From: Methylobacillus glycogenes JCM 2850
GTDB taxonomy: Bacteria > Pseudomonadota > Gammaproteobacteria > Burkholderiales > Methylophilaceae
DNA: 64,000 nt
Assembly (NCBI RefSeq): GCF_000617925.1
Contig: NZ_BAMT01000010.1
Coordinates: 41,435-105,434 of the forward strand
Direction: 5' to 3'
The translations under genes and the position numbers were made by a program. The notes under the pieces are model-generated. The model saw only the letters and a program-made list of their open reading frames with translations, had not been told where the DNA came from and searched no databases. Shown one piece after another: positions 48,233 to 58,585 of this stretch (its first letter is position 1; each line of letters begins with the position of its first letter).

Positions 48233-49326
48233 TTGTATATATTAATGGCCGATTTTTAGGAAGACGCATAACTGGGGTTGATCGATACGCAATAGAAGTA
48301 TTAAAAGAGTTAAATACACTGATTGCGGAAAATCATCCCAGTGTAGCTGGTGTTGAATATAAGATTGTTATTCCTCCTCGCATCAAAACTGACTTGCATC
48401 TAACTCATATACCTATAGTGGCTTATGGTTTTTTTAGTGGGCATGCGTGGGAGCAATTGTCCCTACTAATGTTGAGTCTGAGTAGTAAGTCAATGGTATT
48501 AAATTTATGTAATACAGGCTCAATCTTCGTGCGTAGTCAAATCGTCGTCATTCACGATGCTGCAGTGGTGAGAATTCCTAGTACATTTTCTTTAGCATTT
48601 CGGGTGTGGTACAAAACACTCATGCCAGTACTCGGCAGAGTCGCAAAGAAAATTGTAACGGTTTCAGAATATTCGAAAAAAGACATTATTAACTTTTTTG
48701 GTGTACATCCTGAAAAAGTTCAAGTTGTTGGTGCAGGCGGCGAGCATATTTTGTCGCAACAGCCAGACGCAGGTATTCTTGAAAAATTTCAAGTTCACCC
48801 GGGCTCTTATGTGTTGGCGGTTAGTAGTCATGCTCCGCACAAAAATTTTTCTTTAACCATTGAATCTTTAAAACTTTCTAAGAATGCAAATATTCCGTAT
48901 TTGATTGCAGGTGGGGCTAATCAGAAAATTTTTGGTGAAAATTCCCAGTTAGATTCTTCTAAGGTGACGTTGCTGGGTTATGTCTCGGATAATGAGTTGC
49001 GCGCGCTTTATGAACATGCGCTTTGTTTTGTTTTTCCATCACTTTATGAGGGCTTCGGTCTTCCTCCACTGGAGGCGATGAATTGCGGCTGCCCCGTACT
49101 TGCATCAAATGCTGCATCAATTCCAGAGGTGTGCAGTGATGCTGCATTATATTTTTCACCGCATGATCCGCAGGAGCTTTCAAAGCTTATAGATAATGTT
49201 GCTCATGATGCCGATTTGAGAAAGTCGTTAGTCAACCAAGGCTTGAAGCGAGCAAAAGATTTTTCTTGGAAAAATTCCGCAATAGATATTGCACGGATGT
49301 GCAAGGAGATTTTCACAATAAAGTAA
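48229..49326 (+). CDS. GT4 glycosyltransferase
   Basis: 365 residues, TTG start overlapping the previous stop. 'INGRFLGRRITGVDRYAIEV' is the N-terminal nucleotide-sugar loop of mannosyl/rhamnosyl-like GT4 enzymes. C-terminal 'FPSLYEGFGLPPLEAMNCG' and 'VLASNAASIPEVCSDAALYF' hold the EX7E-type motif. AT-rich. Intact. Confidence 0.85.
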   Translation: MIVYINGRFLGRRITGVDRYAIEVLKELNTLIAENHPSVAGVEYKIVIPPRIKTDLHLTHIPIVAYGFFSGHAWEQLSLLMLSLSSKSMVLNLCNTGSIFVRSQIVVIHDAAVVRIPSTFSLAFRVWYKTLMPVLGRVAKKIVTVSEYSKKDIINFFGVHPEKVQVVGAGGEHILSQQPDAGILEKFQVHPGSYVLAVSSHAPHKNFSLTIESLKLSKNANIPYLIAGGANQKIFGENSQLDSSKVTLLGYVSDNELRALYEHALCFVFPSLYEGFGLPPLEAMNCGCPVLASNAASIPEVCSDAALYFSPHDPQELSKLIDNVAHDADLRKSLVNQGLKRAKDFSWKNSAIDIARMCKEIFTIK

Positions 49327-49396
49327 TAGTATTATCTGCCAAGCTGAATTTTTCTTTATAAAGTCTAGGCCAGGCATGTTGATTATTAACTAGATT

Positions 49397-50551
49397 ATGA
49401 CTAATAAATATACGAGGCATTCGAGATTGCACCCAAAAAAAGTAGCTATCGTTGTGGATTGGCTTAATGAATATGCTGGAGCAGAGCGTGTTCTGGAGCA
49501 GTTGGTTCTTTGCTATCCTGATGCAGACATTTTTGCTGTCATTGAATTCTTACCTGATAACCTGAGAGGTTTTATTCAGAATAAGAAGGTTACGACAACT
49601 TTTATCCAAAACTTGCCTAAAGCTAAAACGCATTATCGCAATTATTTGCCACTAATGCCTTTAGCTATTGAGCAGCTCGATCTGTCTCAATATGATTTGA
49701 TTATTTCTAGTTCTCACGCCGTGGCCAAGGGTGTGCTTACTGGGCCAGATCAAGTGCATGTAAGTTATGTCCATTCTCCCATGAGATATGCGTGGGATTT
49801 GCAACATCAATACTTGCGTGAGTCTAATTTGGTTTCAGGTTTTAAATCTTGGATTGTCAAATGGTTGCTACATAAATTGCGTATTTGGGATCTAAGAACG
49901 GCGAACGGGGTAGATGTTTTTATCGCAAACTCTTCTTTTATTGCTAAAAGAATAAAGAAGGTATATGGACGTGAGGCTAGGGTTATTTATCCTCCTGTAG
50001 ATACCAACAGTTTTGCATTCCAGGAAAAGAAAGATGACTTTTTCTTGACTGCCTCGAGATTGGTACCTTACAAACGAGTTGACTTGATTGTGGAAGCCTT
50101 TTCCAAAATCCCAGATCAGAAATTAGTTGTCATTGGGGATGGTCCAGACATGTCCAAGGTGCGTGCAAAAGCAGGGCCAAATGTTGAAATCCTCGGTTAT
50201 CAGTCTCATGCTGTGTTAAGAGACTACATGCAGCGTGCGAAAGGGTTTGTCTTCGCGGCGGAGGAAGATTTTGGTATTTCTCCTGTTGAGGCACAAGCAT
50301 GTGGTACTCCCGTGATTGCTTTCGCCAAAGGTGGCGCCTTGGAGACAGTTATTCCAGAAGAGCGAGGTGATCCTGCCACTGGTTTGTTCTTCCATGAGCA
50401 GACAGCTGATGCCATCGTGGATGCTATTACTAGATTTAATCTACTCTCTCAAAAGATTAGTCCATTTGCATGCAGAGAGAACGCACTGCGCTTTTCTCCT
50501 GATCGATTTAGAAATGAGATTATTTCAACTGTGAATAAGGCTCTCGATTAA
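49397..50551 (+). CDS. GT4 glycosyltransferase
   Basis: 384 residues, ATG start. 'VAIVVDWLNEYAGAERVLEQ' at the N-terminus, 'LTASRLVPYKRVDLIVEAFS' in the middle and 'AEEDFGISPVEAQACGTPVI' (EX7E motif) near the C-terminus: a GT-B retaining enzyme, often annotated as mannosyltransferase. Intact; 70 bp after the previous gene. Confidence 0.85.
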   Translation: MTNKYTRHSRLHPKKVAIVVDWLNEYAGAERVLEQLVLCYPDADIFAVIEFLPDNLRGFIQNKKVTTTFIQNLPKAKTHYRNYLPLMPLAIEQLDLSQYDLIISSSHAVAKGVLTGPDQVHVSYVHSPMRYAWDLQHQYLRESNLVSGFKSWIVKWLLHKLRIWDLRTANGVDVFIANSSFIAKRIKKVYGREARVIYPPVDTNSFAFQEKKDDFFLTASRLVPYKRVDLIVEAFSKIPDQKLVVIGDGPDMSKVRAKAGPNVEILGYQSHAVLRDYMQRAKGFVFAAEEDFGISPVEAQACGTPVIAFAKGGALETVIPEERGDPATGLFFHEQTADAIVDAITRFNLLSQKISPFACRENALRFSPDRFRNEIISTVNKALD

Positions 50552-50609
50552 TTATTTTCTCTTACGACATATAGTAAGTTCTCATATTTAATTTTATAGG
50601 ATAGTTGCT

Positions 50610-51776
50610 ATGAAAATAGCTGTTGCAGGTACTGGGTATGTGGGCTTGTCGATTGCTGTGCTTTTAGCACAGAAAAATGAAGTTGTTGCTCTTGATATCG
50701 TCCCTGATAAAGTTGACCTTATCAACAATAAAATTTCTCCAATCGTTGATAAAGAGATTGAGCATTATCTTAAGAATATTCCATTGAACCTACGTGCGAC
50801 TACAAACAAGCATGATGCATATGAAAATGCAGATTTTGTAGTGATTGCAACCCCTACGGACTATGATCCGGTTACCAGCTACTTCAATACCTCCTCTGTA
50901 GAGGCAGTGATCAAGGATGTCCAGGCGATTGCGCCCAACGCGACCATGGTGATCAAATCCACCATCCCTGTTGGTTATACCAAAATGATTTCCGAAAAGT
51001 TGGGTGTGGATAACCTGATTTTCTCTCCTGAATTCTTGCGTGAAGGTAAGGCACTTTACGACAACCTGTATCCCTCGCGTATCGTCATTGGTGAAATTTC
51101 GGATCGCGCACAAGTTTTTGCCGACCTTCTCAATGCAGGTGCTGTGAAAGAGAATATTCCGGTGCTATTGACCAATAGTGCTGAAGCGGAGGCCATTAAG
51201 CTGTTTGCCAACACCTTCCTCGCCATGCGCGTCGCCTATTTCAATGAGCTGGATACTTATGCCGCCACCCATGGCCTGAACACACGTCAGATCATAGATG
51301 GGGTGTGCCTAGACCCACGTGTCGGTGACCACTATAACAATCCATCGTTTGGCTATGGTGGTTACTGCCTGCCTAAGGATACCAAGCAACTGCTGGCCAA
51401 TTACGACAACGTGCCGCAAAAACTCATCAATGCCATTGTTGATGCCAACACCACGCGCAAGGATTTCATCGCCCAGAGCATCATCAAGCGTGACCCCAAG
51501 GTGGTGGGTATCTACCGCCTGATCATGAAAGCAGGCTCGGATAACTTCCGCGCCAGTTCAATCCAGGGCGTGATGAAGCGCATCAAGGCACGTGGTATTA
51601 AGGTCGTGGTGTTTGAGCCTGAGTTGAAAGAAGATCAATTCTTCAATTCAGAGGTGATCCGCAATCTGGAAGAGTTCAAGAAGATTTCAGACGTCATTGT
51701 CGCCAATAGAAGGGCGCAGGATTTGTCAGACGTTGATGAGAAAGTATATACGCGTGATTTGTTTGGCAATGACTAG
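50610..51776 (+). CDS. ugd: UDP-glucose 6-dehydrogenase
   Basis: 388 residues, the length of E. coli Ugd. N-terminal NAD fold '[20 protein letters not shown]'. Catalytic Cys253 in '[14 protein letters not shown]'; catalytic Lys in '[14 protein letters not shown]'. Makes UDP-glucuronate, a likely acidic sugar of the exopolysaccharide. GC is nearer the core genes in its second half than in its 5' part. Intact. Confidence 0.92.
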   Translation: MKIAVAGTGYVGLSIAVLLAQKNEVVALDIVPDKVDLINNKISPIVDKEIEHYLKNIPLNLRATTNKHDAYENADFVVIATPTDYDPVTSYFNTSSVEAVIKDVQAIAPNATMVIKSTIPVGYTKMISEKLGVDNLIFSPEFLREGKALYDNLYPSRIVIGEISDRAQVFADLLNAGAVKENIPVLLTNSAEAEAIKLFANTFLAMRVAYFNELDTYAATHGLNTRQIIDGVCLDPRVGDHYNNPSFGYGGYCLPKDTKQLLANYDNVPQKLINAIVDANTTRKDFIAQSIIKRDPKVVGIYRLIMKAGSDNFRASSIQGVMKRIKARGIKVVVFEPELKEDQFFNSEVIRNLEEFKKISDVIVANRRAQDLSDVDEKVYTRDLFGND

Positions 51777-51805
51777 CCAGATTGAAAAGGTGTTGGGTTA
51801 AGGAT

Positions 51806-52777
51806 ATGAGGATACTTTTTTCACCTGCTACGGCGAGTAATCAGTATGTCGAGAACACGATTGCCCTGATTAAAACCCTAGACGCTACCCATGTCGAAAC
51901 CCAAGCCAGATTGAATGCTGGATTCATCTTGCGCAATGCTTTCAACCGCTATGATTGCATTATCATCAACTGGCTGGAAAACAACCTGGTTGGAAAAAAC
52001 AAGTCGCTTGATATATGGGCGGTAGCAAAATTTCTGTTCAAGTTTTTCATCTACAGAGTCATGGGGAGAAAGTTGATTTTTGTCAGGCACAATATTTATC
52101 CTCATGCCTTGAAGGGTCGGCAGGCATCCATCGCGACCTGGATCATTGAAGCGGCGATTAAGCTCTCAACAATATCCGTTGTACATTCAGGGCATCTCGA
52201 AAATGAGAACGCGAAATATGTACCTCATCCTTTGTACAGGGTTGATTCGCAGGTTGAAGGCCAAGGCAGTGATTATTATGTAATTTTTGGCAGGATTGTT
52301 GCGTATAAAGCCATCCATAAATTACTCGAAAGCTGGGGGTCGCAGCGGCTAATCATAGCCGGCATTGTCGAGGATCATGCCTACGCTGCCAGCTTGCAAT
52401 CCATCATACAGTCCAGAGGGTTGAGCAATGTTGAACTGCGTGCTGAATTCCTCTCCGAAGCCGAGGCTGAACAACTGGTAGCTAACAGCAAGGGCTTGAT
52501 TCTTTCACATTGCGATGCCGACATGATTGTCAGTGGTAGTTTTTTCTTTGCTGCAAGTCTGGGCGTGCCTGTTTTTGCCATGGATACTCCATTTTTCCAG
52601 TGGCTGAAGAATGAGCAAGGCTATCAGGGCTTGCAGGTGTTCACATCACTGCAGGCAATGACGGCTGAGCTAGCCACTGCCGCGGCCGTGGAAAAAAATA
52701 CTATTGCTGCTTCAGCCCAGCGTTTATTTGGCAATGATAGGGTGAGAAGTGCATGGGGTAGTGTGCTCCATGGTTAA
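51806..52777 (+). CDS. Glycosyltransferase-like protein
   Basis: 323 residues from the ATG at 51806; an upstream TTG at 51782 is possible. N-terminus 'MRILFSPATASNQYVENTIA'. Middle 'YYVIFGRIVAYKAIHKLLES' and C-terminal 'VSGSFFFAASLGVPVFAMDT' look like GT-B enzymes, but the EX7E motif is weak. Intact, between ugd and the FrhB-like gene. Confidence 0.65.
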   Translation: MRILFSPATASNQYVENTIALIKTLDATHVETQARLNAGFILRNAFNRYDCIIINWLENNLVGKNKSLDIWAVAKFLFKFFIYRVMGRKLIFVRHNIYPHALKGRQASIATWIIEAAIKLSTISVVHSGHLENENAKYVPHPLYRVDSQVEGQGSDYYVIFGRIVAYKAIHKLLESWGSQRLIIAGIVEDHAYAASLQSIIQSRGLSNVELRAEFLSEAEAEQLVANSKGLILSHCDADMIVSGSFFFAASLGVPVFAMDTPFFQWLKNEQGYQGLQVFTSLQAMTAELATAAAVEKNTIAASAQRLFGNDRVRSAWGSVLHG

Positions 52778-52827
52778 TTCAATACCTTATCTTTTGTCTC
52801 ACTTAATATTTTGATTGAATTGCAACA

Positions 52828-54252
52828 ATGAGCAAATTGATGACCACGATAGGTCAGGATGTTAACCAGCCTGCAGGCATTCCTGAAGTATTTACAATCA
52901 ATGATGTCGTTGACAGAGGGCTATGCGTTGGATGTGGTGCGTGCGCGGTTGTAGATTCAAACGTCAAGCTAACGCGCAATCAATATGGTTCCATGGTGGC
53001 CGCCATTGATGCCAATATCCTGCCAGGGTCTATTGCCGACCGGGTATGCCCATTTTCTGATAACAGTCTTAATGAAGATGTTGTGGGAGAACGGGTTTTT
53101 GCGAGTTGTGAAAATTTTGATCAACGTACCGGTTATTACACCAATTTATATTATGGCCGCAGGTTCACTGAAGCTGAATTGCTGAAAAGCAGTTCTGGTG
53201 GGCTGACCAGTTATGTCGCCATTGAACTTCTCAAGCGTCATCACGTGGATGGCATTATTCATGTGGGACGCGACCAGTCAGATGATCGCGATGCTTTGTT
53301 CAAGTTCATGGTGTCTTACACAGAAGAAGACGCCAATGCCTGCAAGAAATCACAATATTATTCCCTGAGTTTTGATGAGGTAGTAAGAAGCATACGCGGA
53401 GATGGTAAGCGTTATGTATTTGTGGGCGTGCCCTGCTTTGTCAAATCTCTGAGAAATATTTGTCTCAATGATGCTGTGCTCAATGAGCAGATTCCATTCA
53501 TGCTGGGCTTGGTGTGTGGTCATTTGAAGTCTTCGCGCTTTGCCGAATTACTAGCGTGGCAACTTAGTGTGCCACCGGAAAAAATCCAGAGTGTGGACTT
53601 TAGAGTAAAAAATAATGCCTCCACCGTGAATTCCTACGATTTCCAGGTGGTGGATAGCAATCAGCAAGCCCATGCAAAAACCTCTAATACAATGCTGGGC
53701 GGCAATTGGGGCCATGCGGCGTTTCAACTTCAGGCATGCGATTATTGTGATGATATATTTGCCGAGACAGCAGACGCTGTCTTTGGTGATGCATGGTTGC
53801 CGCAGTTCTCCACATGGTGGCAAGGTACCAATATCGTCCTGGTAAGAAACCCTATCATCGACGACATTCTGGAATCGGGGAAAAATGCAGGCGCCATCAC
53901 TCTGGGCGGTGTCAGCATTGATGATTTATGCAAGTCGCAGTTGGGTAATTTCCGCCACAGAAAAGATGGTTTGATTGTCAGGTTAGACGATGACCTGAAG
54001 CAGGGCAAGAAGGTCCCCAAAAAACGGGTTGATCTGTCTGCATTAGGCAAGATTGACCAGAAGAGAAAGAAAATTGTCAGGCTCAGAAAGGAAATGGCCG
54101 TGAAAAGTCACGAATATTTCCTGCAGGCCCGAGAAAAGCACGATCTCAGCCTTTATATGAAGCCCATGGGGCAGTTGGCGAGAAATATGCTTAAGCTGTA
54201 TAGGGATCCATTTATGAAGCGACTGATCAATAGGCTGAAGCGATATTTTTAA
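52828..54252 (+). CDS. FrhB-like Fe-S protein (F420 hydrogenase beta-subunit family)
   Basis: 474 residues. An N-terminal [4Fe-4S] motif 'LCVGCGACAVVD' pairs with a later Cys-Pro in 'ADRVCPFSD'. 'FVGVPCFVKSLRN' and 'CDYCDDIFAETADAVFGDAW' are the FrhB signature. The C-terminal third is charged and helical. Members occur in many polysaccharide loci next to pyruvyl transferases; an electron role is assumed but its substrate is unknown. Intact. Confidence 0.78.
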   Translation: MSKLMTTIGQDVNQPAGIPEVFTINDVVDRGLCVGCGACAVVDSNVKLTRNQYGSMVAAIDANILPGSIADRVCPFSDNSLNEDVVGERVFASCENFDQRTGYYTNLYYGRRFTEAELLKSSSGGLTSYVAIELLKRHHVDGIIHVGRDQSDDRDALFKFMVSYTEEDANACKKSQYYSLSFDEVVRSIRGDGKRYVFVGVPCFVKSLRNICLNDAVLNEQIPFMLGLVCGHLKSSRFAELLAWQLSVPPEKIQSVDFRVKNNASTVNSYDFQVVDSNQQAHAKTSNTMLGGNWGHAAFQLQACDYCDDIFAETADAVFGDAWLPQFSTWWQGTNIVLVRNPIIDDILESGKNAGAITLGGVSIDDLCKSQLGNFRHRKDGLIVRLDDDLKQGKKVPKKRVDLSALGKIDQKRKKIVRLRKEMAVKSHEYFLQAREKHDLSLYMKPMGQLARNMLKLYRDPFMKRLINRLKRYF

Positions 54253-54311
54253 TATTGCCTTAGGTCAATGCGTTATCACTCATTAATCTAATTTTTGAAT
54301 GGTCTAGGGAT

Positions 54312-55760
54312 TTGAGTCTATCTGTAAAAGCCGCGCGCGGTGGTGTGGTCATGATGTCAGGACAAATTGTGAAGGTAGCTTTGCAGTTTGGCAGCCTGAT
54401 TATCTTGGCACGCCTGTTGCAACCAGAAGATTTTGGTTTGGTTGCCATGGTGATTGCGATTTATGGCATTTGCGACATCTTGCTCGACTTTGGCCTTTCG
54501 ACGGCGTCTATTCAAGTCCAAAACATAACTAAAGCGCAGATCAGCAACCTGTTCTGGGTCAATGTATTGATAGGTCTGTTGTTTACGCTGATTTCATACT
54601 TTTCAGCAAGTTTACTGGCGAGCTTTTATGCTCAGCCAGAATTAACCAAAATTGCGCAGTATGTTTCTGTGGTGTTTTTATTCAATGGTATTGCCGCACA
54701 ATATAAAGCCCAGCTGAACCGTAATTTCAAATTCAAACAGATGGCAATAACAGATACGACTGCTGTTTTGCTCAGTGTTTGTATCGGGGTCTATTTCGCA
54801 TATGCCGGACATTCTTACTGGGCCATCGTATATCAGCAGATAGCGCAGGCATTGATACAAATGCTTTTGTACATGCTTTTCGGCGCTTGGCTACCTTCCT
54901 TGCCTTCAAGACATGTTTCTATCAGACATTTCTTCAAATTCGGTTGGGGGCTGGCTGGTTCTCAATTGATGGGATACTTCTCGCGCAATATTCCAGCTAT
55001 CTTGATTGGTAATCAAATAGGTGCCAGCCAGTTGGGGTTTTACGATAGAGCCAACAAATTACTGATGTTGCCGCTAAACCAGCTGAATGCGCCTTCATCG
55101 TCGGTTGCTGTCCCTGTGTTGTCACGTTTGGCAGTGGAAGATCAGGAAAAATACAATCGTTTTCTTCTGTTTGGACAAAATATCATTGTCCATCTCGTTG
55201 TATTTTGCCTGGCCTTAACCTGCTGCCAGACAGAGCGCCTGGTGCAATTGGTGCTCGGGACACAATGGTTGGAAATGGTGCCGGTCTACCGGGCACTTTC
55301 ATTTGCAGGGATATTTTTGGCGCTCAGCTATGCCAGTTACTGGGTATTTTTATCTAAAGGGATTACTGCCTCTCTATTTAAACTAGGCTTGGTTAGCAGG
55401 CCAATCTCTATTTTGATTATTTGCCTGGGGCTGCCCGCTGGTGTGATTGGCGTAGCGTATGCATACTCGGCAAGTCTGCTCTTTACCTGGCTACTCGGCG
55501 TTTTCTGGCTGAGGAAAACGGGCGTTCCTGTCAAAAGCATGATTGTAGATCCACTCATCATGTCTGCCATTTACTATAGCGCCAGTTTTATCGCCAATTA
55601 CGTGGTCGATCATTATGTGGACTTTGCCATATACAACATTCTTGTCGGCTGGTTGCTGATGTTGCTGATCCTGGCAGTATTTTATTTGTTGGTCCCCAAG
55701 TTCAAACGTAGCGTGAAAAAGTTATTTGAAGTGAAAAGTTATATTCGGAACAAACAATGA
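54312..55760 (+). CDS. wzx: Lipid-linked oligosaccharide flippase (Wzx type)
   Basis: 482 residues, TTG start (gggatTTGAGT). About 12-14 membrane helices, MOP/MviN family: 'SQLMGYFSRNIPAILIGNQI' and 'QLGFYDRANKLLMLPLNQLN' are typical of Wzx. Moves lipid-linked repeat units across the inner membrane. Stop overlaps the next start (ATGA). Intact. Confidence 0.88.
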   Translation: MSLSVKAARGGVVMMSGQIVKVALQFGSLIILARLLQPEDFGLVAMVIAIYGICDILLDFGLSTASIQVQNITKAQISNLFWVNVLIGLLFTLISYFSASLLASFYAQPELTKIAQYVSVVFLFNGIAAQYKAQLNRNFKFKQMAITDTTAVLLSVCIGVYFAYAGHSYWAIVYQQIAQALIQMLLYMLFGAWLPSLPSRHVSIRHFFKFGWGLAGSQLMGYFSRNIPAILIGNQIGASQLGFYDRANKLLMLPLNQLNAPSSSVAVPVLSRLAVEDQEKYNRFLLFGQNIIVHLVVFCLALTCCQTERLVQLVLGTQWLEMVPVYRALSFAGIFLALSYASYWVFLSKGITASLFKLGLVSRPISILIICLGLPAGVIGVAYAYSASLLFTWLLGVFWLRKTGVPVKSMIVDPLIMSAIYYSASFIANYVVDHYVDFAIYNILVGWLLMLLILAVFYLLVPKFKRSVKKLFEVKSYIRNKQ

Positions 55761-56962
55761 AGACCATTAAAAAATTACTATACAAAATCCTAGGTAGTGC
55801 AGGCATCAAGGCCAAGGCTGCAGCAGTCATCAATCTCCTGTTTGGTCGTGTGGCTAGAAGCACTAATGACAGTGTCTCTATTCTTATTCCGGCACCAGGA
55901 GGGGGGAATATCGGTGATCAGGCAATGCTGGAATCATTTTTGCATAATATTGATGGCAAAAAACTCATTATCAAAACACAGCCTATAGCATTGGATATTC
56001 CTAGTCACTATGCAGTGAACGTTGAAGTGATCGAAATGCCAGGATTGATCTACGGTCATTTGTTCAGGTTTTTGCGGGATTACGTAAGACTGAGAAAAAT
56101 AATGGCATCTGCCAGCGCTTTGTATGTAGTTGGCGCAGATATCATGGATGGTGGCTATAATAAAAATGCCTCTATCATGCGCTCTAAAATTGCAACTTAT
56201 TTCGCGCGTAATAATATTCCATCCAGGGTGTTTGGTTTCAGTTGGAATGGCAATCCTGATGCAGCAGCGCTTTCTGCTATCAGAAACGCAGCTGCCAATG
56301 GGGTTTTGCTTTGTGCGCGAGATCCTCTTTCATTCCAGCGTCTACAAGATGCAGGGGTTCCCAATATCAGGCTGGTTGCAGATATGGTGTTTGCCAATGA
56401 CAACACCAAATCAGCTGGGATTGAAGATATTTTGCAATTCTGCGCAGGCAAGCAGATTGCTCTGGTAAATGCCAGTGGATTGATTGGCAAAAATATTGAT
56501 CAAATTGATGAATATAGCAAGGTAATAAACAAGCTGATGGACCACAATTTTAATATTGTACTATTGCCTCACGTGATCAGACACGGAGCCAATGACTTGC
56601 CGATTTGTCAGGCATTGTCAGGCAAGTATCCGAATGCTTTCCTAGTAAATAGACTGTTGGAACCAGATCAGGTTAAGCGCTTAGCACAAGAGGCTAAAAT
56701 TGTCGTCACCGGTCGCATGCATCTTTCCATCATGAGCCTGAATCAGAATGTTCCATCTATCGTATTATCGACCCAAGGCAAGGTTGATGGGCTTATGCAA
56801 TTCTTCGAAACTGAAAAACTGTCGATTAATCCGGAAAAAGGTTTTTCCGATCTTATTTGTTCACAAATTGATTTTATTTGTTCTAATCGGCAATATTATC
56901 AAGACCTGATTCGTAAAAACCTACTTAAGGTTAAGGAACTGGCCGCTGGGAATTTTAATTAG
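55757..56962 (+). CDS. Polysaccharide pyruvyl transferase family protein
   Basis: 401 residues. 'PAPGGGNIGDQAMLESFLHN' at the N-terminus and 'VVTGRMHLSIMSLNQNVPSI' near the C-terminus are the PS_pyruv_trans (CsaB/WcaK) signatures. It would add a pyruvate ketal to the polysaccharide, using phosphoenolpyruvate. It overlaps wzx by 4 bp. Intact. Confidence 0.85.
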   Translation: MKTIKKLLYKILGSAGIKAKAAAVINLLFGRVARSTNDSVSILIPAPGGGNIGDQAMLESFLHNIDGKKLIIKTQPIALDIPSHYAVNVEVIEMPGLIYGHLFRFLRDYVRLRKIMASASALYVVGADIMDGGYNKNASIMRSKIATYFARNNIPSRVFGFSWNGNPDAAALSAIRNAAANGVLLCARDPLSFQRLQDAGVPNIRLVADMVFANDNTKSAGIEDILQFCAGKQIALVNASGLIGKNIDQIDEYSKVINKLMDHNFNIVLLPHVIRHGANDLPICQALSGKYPNAFLVNRLLEPDQVKRLAQEAKIVVTGRMHLSIMSLNQNVPSIVLSTQGKVDGLMQFFETEKLSINPEKGFSDLICSQIDFICSNRQYYQDLIRKNLLKVKELAAGNFN

Positions 56963-57228
56963 TGTGATAATTATGACTTATCATCGGGCTGCTTTCAGGG
57001 TGCAAAATAGTTAGATTCCCCAGTTAATATTCTATAATAATGTTTATATGTATTAATGGTTTTCATTGCATTTTATATCTATGATATATGCACACTAATG
57101 TTGGTGTAATTTTCAATATTTATTGATTAGCAGGCACATCATAATTTATTGCAAGCTTTTACTATAATGATAGTGATGAACTGTCGAAGTGTTTTGGATT
57201 ATGTTCACACTATGTCTCCAGGGATTAT
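56963..57228. other. 266-bp AT-rich gap
   Basis: No gene, hairpin of note or repeat stands out. The stretch is very AT-rich and likely carries the promoter for the next acyltransferase, but no -35/-10 pair is convincing. Confidence 0.4.
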
Positions 57229-58416
57229 ATGTCTAAATTCTATAAATTTCAGGTGTTAGAATCACTAAGAGGTTATATGGCATGGTGGGTTGTTTTAGGT
57301 CATGCTATCCAACTTTCTGGTTTTTGGCACAAGCAAGAAGTAGATGAGTTTTTTACAGGAGGGGGCATAATTAATGCCACTTTTTCAAAAATACTCAGTT
57401 TAATCATCAATCCAGAACTTGCAGTCAACATTTTTATTATTTTAAGTGGTTTTGTGATTACTCATTTATTGCTTACTAAAAATGAGCCATATTCACATTT
57501 CATAACTAGACGATTTTTCCGCTTGGCGCCCGCATTTTACGTTTCGTTAGTTATCGCGATTTTGGTAGTTAATTTTTACAAGGTTGCATATACCGGTCTG
57601 AGTTTTTCTGGTGATACCTCGATGCGACTCGCCAGGCTTGTTGAGCAAGATAGTAATTTTTTATTGCATTTATTCAATCATTTACTCCTCATTCATAGCG
57701 TTTTCCCGCAAGAGCTGATTCAATTTTCACCTACCACGTTTCTTGCTCCGGCATGGAGCATCAGTCTTGAGTGGCAGTTCTATCTAATTGCACCAGTCTT
57801 AATTCCATTTTTGGTGAAGTCTGAGAAGTCTTTGATTGTTTGGGTTGTGTTGTTGCTACTGCTGCGATATTTTACCAACCATGTTTTAGACTTTAATTGG
57901 CAACATAGCTCCTTCTTCTTTAAAGCTGTCGATTATTTCTTGGTCGGCATCTTAAGCAGATTAATTATCGAGCGACTGCAGCATGGCAAGTTTATTTATG
58001 ATGTTGCCGTGTTGCTAGGTGGAATATTGCTTTTCCAGGATAGATATTGCGCTGTTATCTGGCTGTTTGTTTTGGCTGTCATATTTTATGAAATGGGTTA
58101 TTGGAGTGTTAAATCTCCCCTATGGAAAAAAATCCTGACATTATTTTTCTACAATAAAGTCATCACGAATATTGGTAAGTGGTCTTATTCTACTTACCTA
58201 ATCCATATTCCTATTTTCTCAATTTTCTTAGGTGGTTATGCAACTCTGACTGACCCTGGCACTGTAACCCAGCAAATTTCTTTGATTATCCTATTTGTCA
58301 GTTTTCCAGTGGTTTTGCTGATTTCAAATATTATGTATCACAACATAGAGCTGCCATCGATGAATTATATTTCCGCAAAACTAAAAGAAAAACGTATCAC
58401 TGAATCTGCAGAGTGA
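57229..58416 (+). CDS. Acyltransferase 3 family membrane protein
   Basis: 395 residues, about ten helices. 'RGYMAWWVVLGHAIQLSGFW' holds the conserved GH motif, and 'ITRRFFRLAPAFYVSLVIAI' is a family landmark ('RRFFRLxPAF'). Second O-acyltransferase of the cluster. AT-rich codons like the first. Intact. Confidence 0.85.
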   Translation: MSKFYKFQVLESLRGYMAWWVVLGHAIQLSGFWHKQEVDEFFTGGGIINATFSKILSLIINPELAVNIFIILSGFVITHLLLTKNEPYSHFITRRFFRLAPAFYVSLVIAILVVNFYKVAYTGLSFSGDTSMRLARLVEQDSNFLLHLFNHLLLIHSVFPQELIQFSPTTFLAPAWSISLEWQFYLIAPVLIPFLVKSEKSLIVWVVLLLLLRYFTNHVLDFNWQHSSFFFKAVDYFLVGILSRLIIERLQHGKFIYDVAVLLGGILLFQDRYCAVIWLFVLAVIFYEMGYWSVKSPLWKKILTLFFYNKVITNIGKWSYSTYLIHIPIFSIFLGGYATLTDPGTVTQQISLIILFVSFPVVLLISNIMYHNIELPSMNYISAKLKEKRITESAE

Positions 58417-58585
58417 TGGTTAATTCTCTTATTGCATGCTGGAATAATTATTCTTTCAATGTGAGTGCCATATTTTTTTAATGTTATTAATTTATCGTTT
58501 TAGAGATTTTAATTATATTTTCTATTTGATTTTTTAATGCAAGATTTTTATCTATTAAACAATTAATTATTGATTGGAATGAAAA
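58417..58585. other. 169-bp AT-rich gap before manC
   Basis: No gene or clear structure seen; very AT-rich. A promoter for manC may lie here. Confidence 0.35.
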
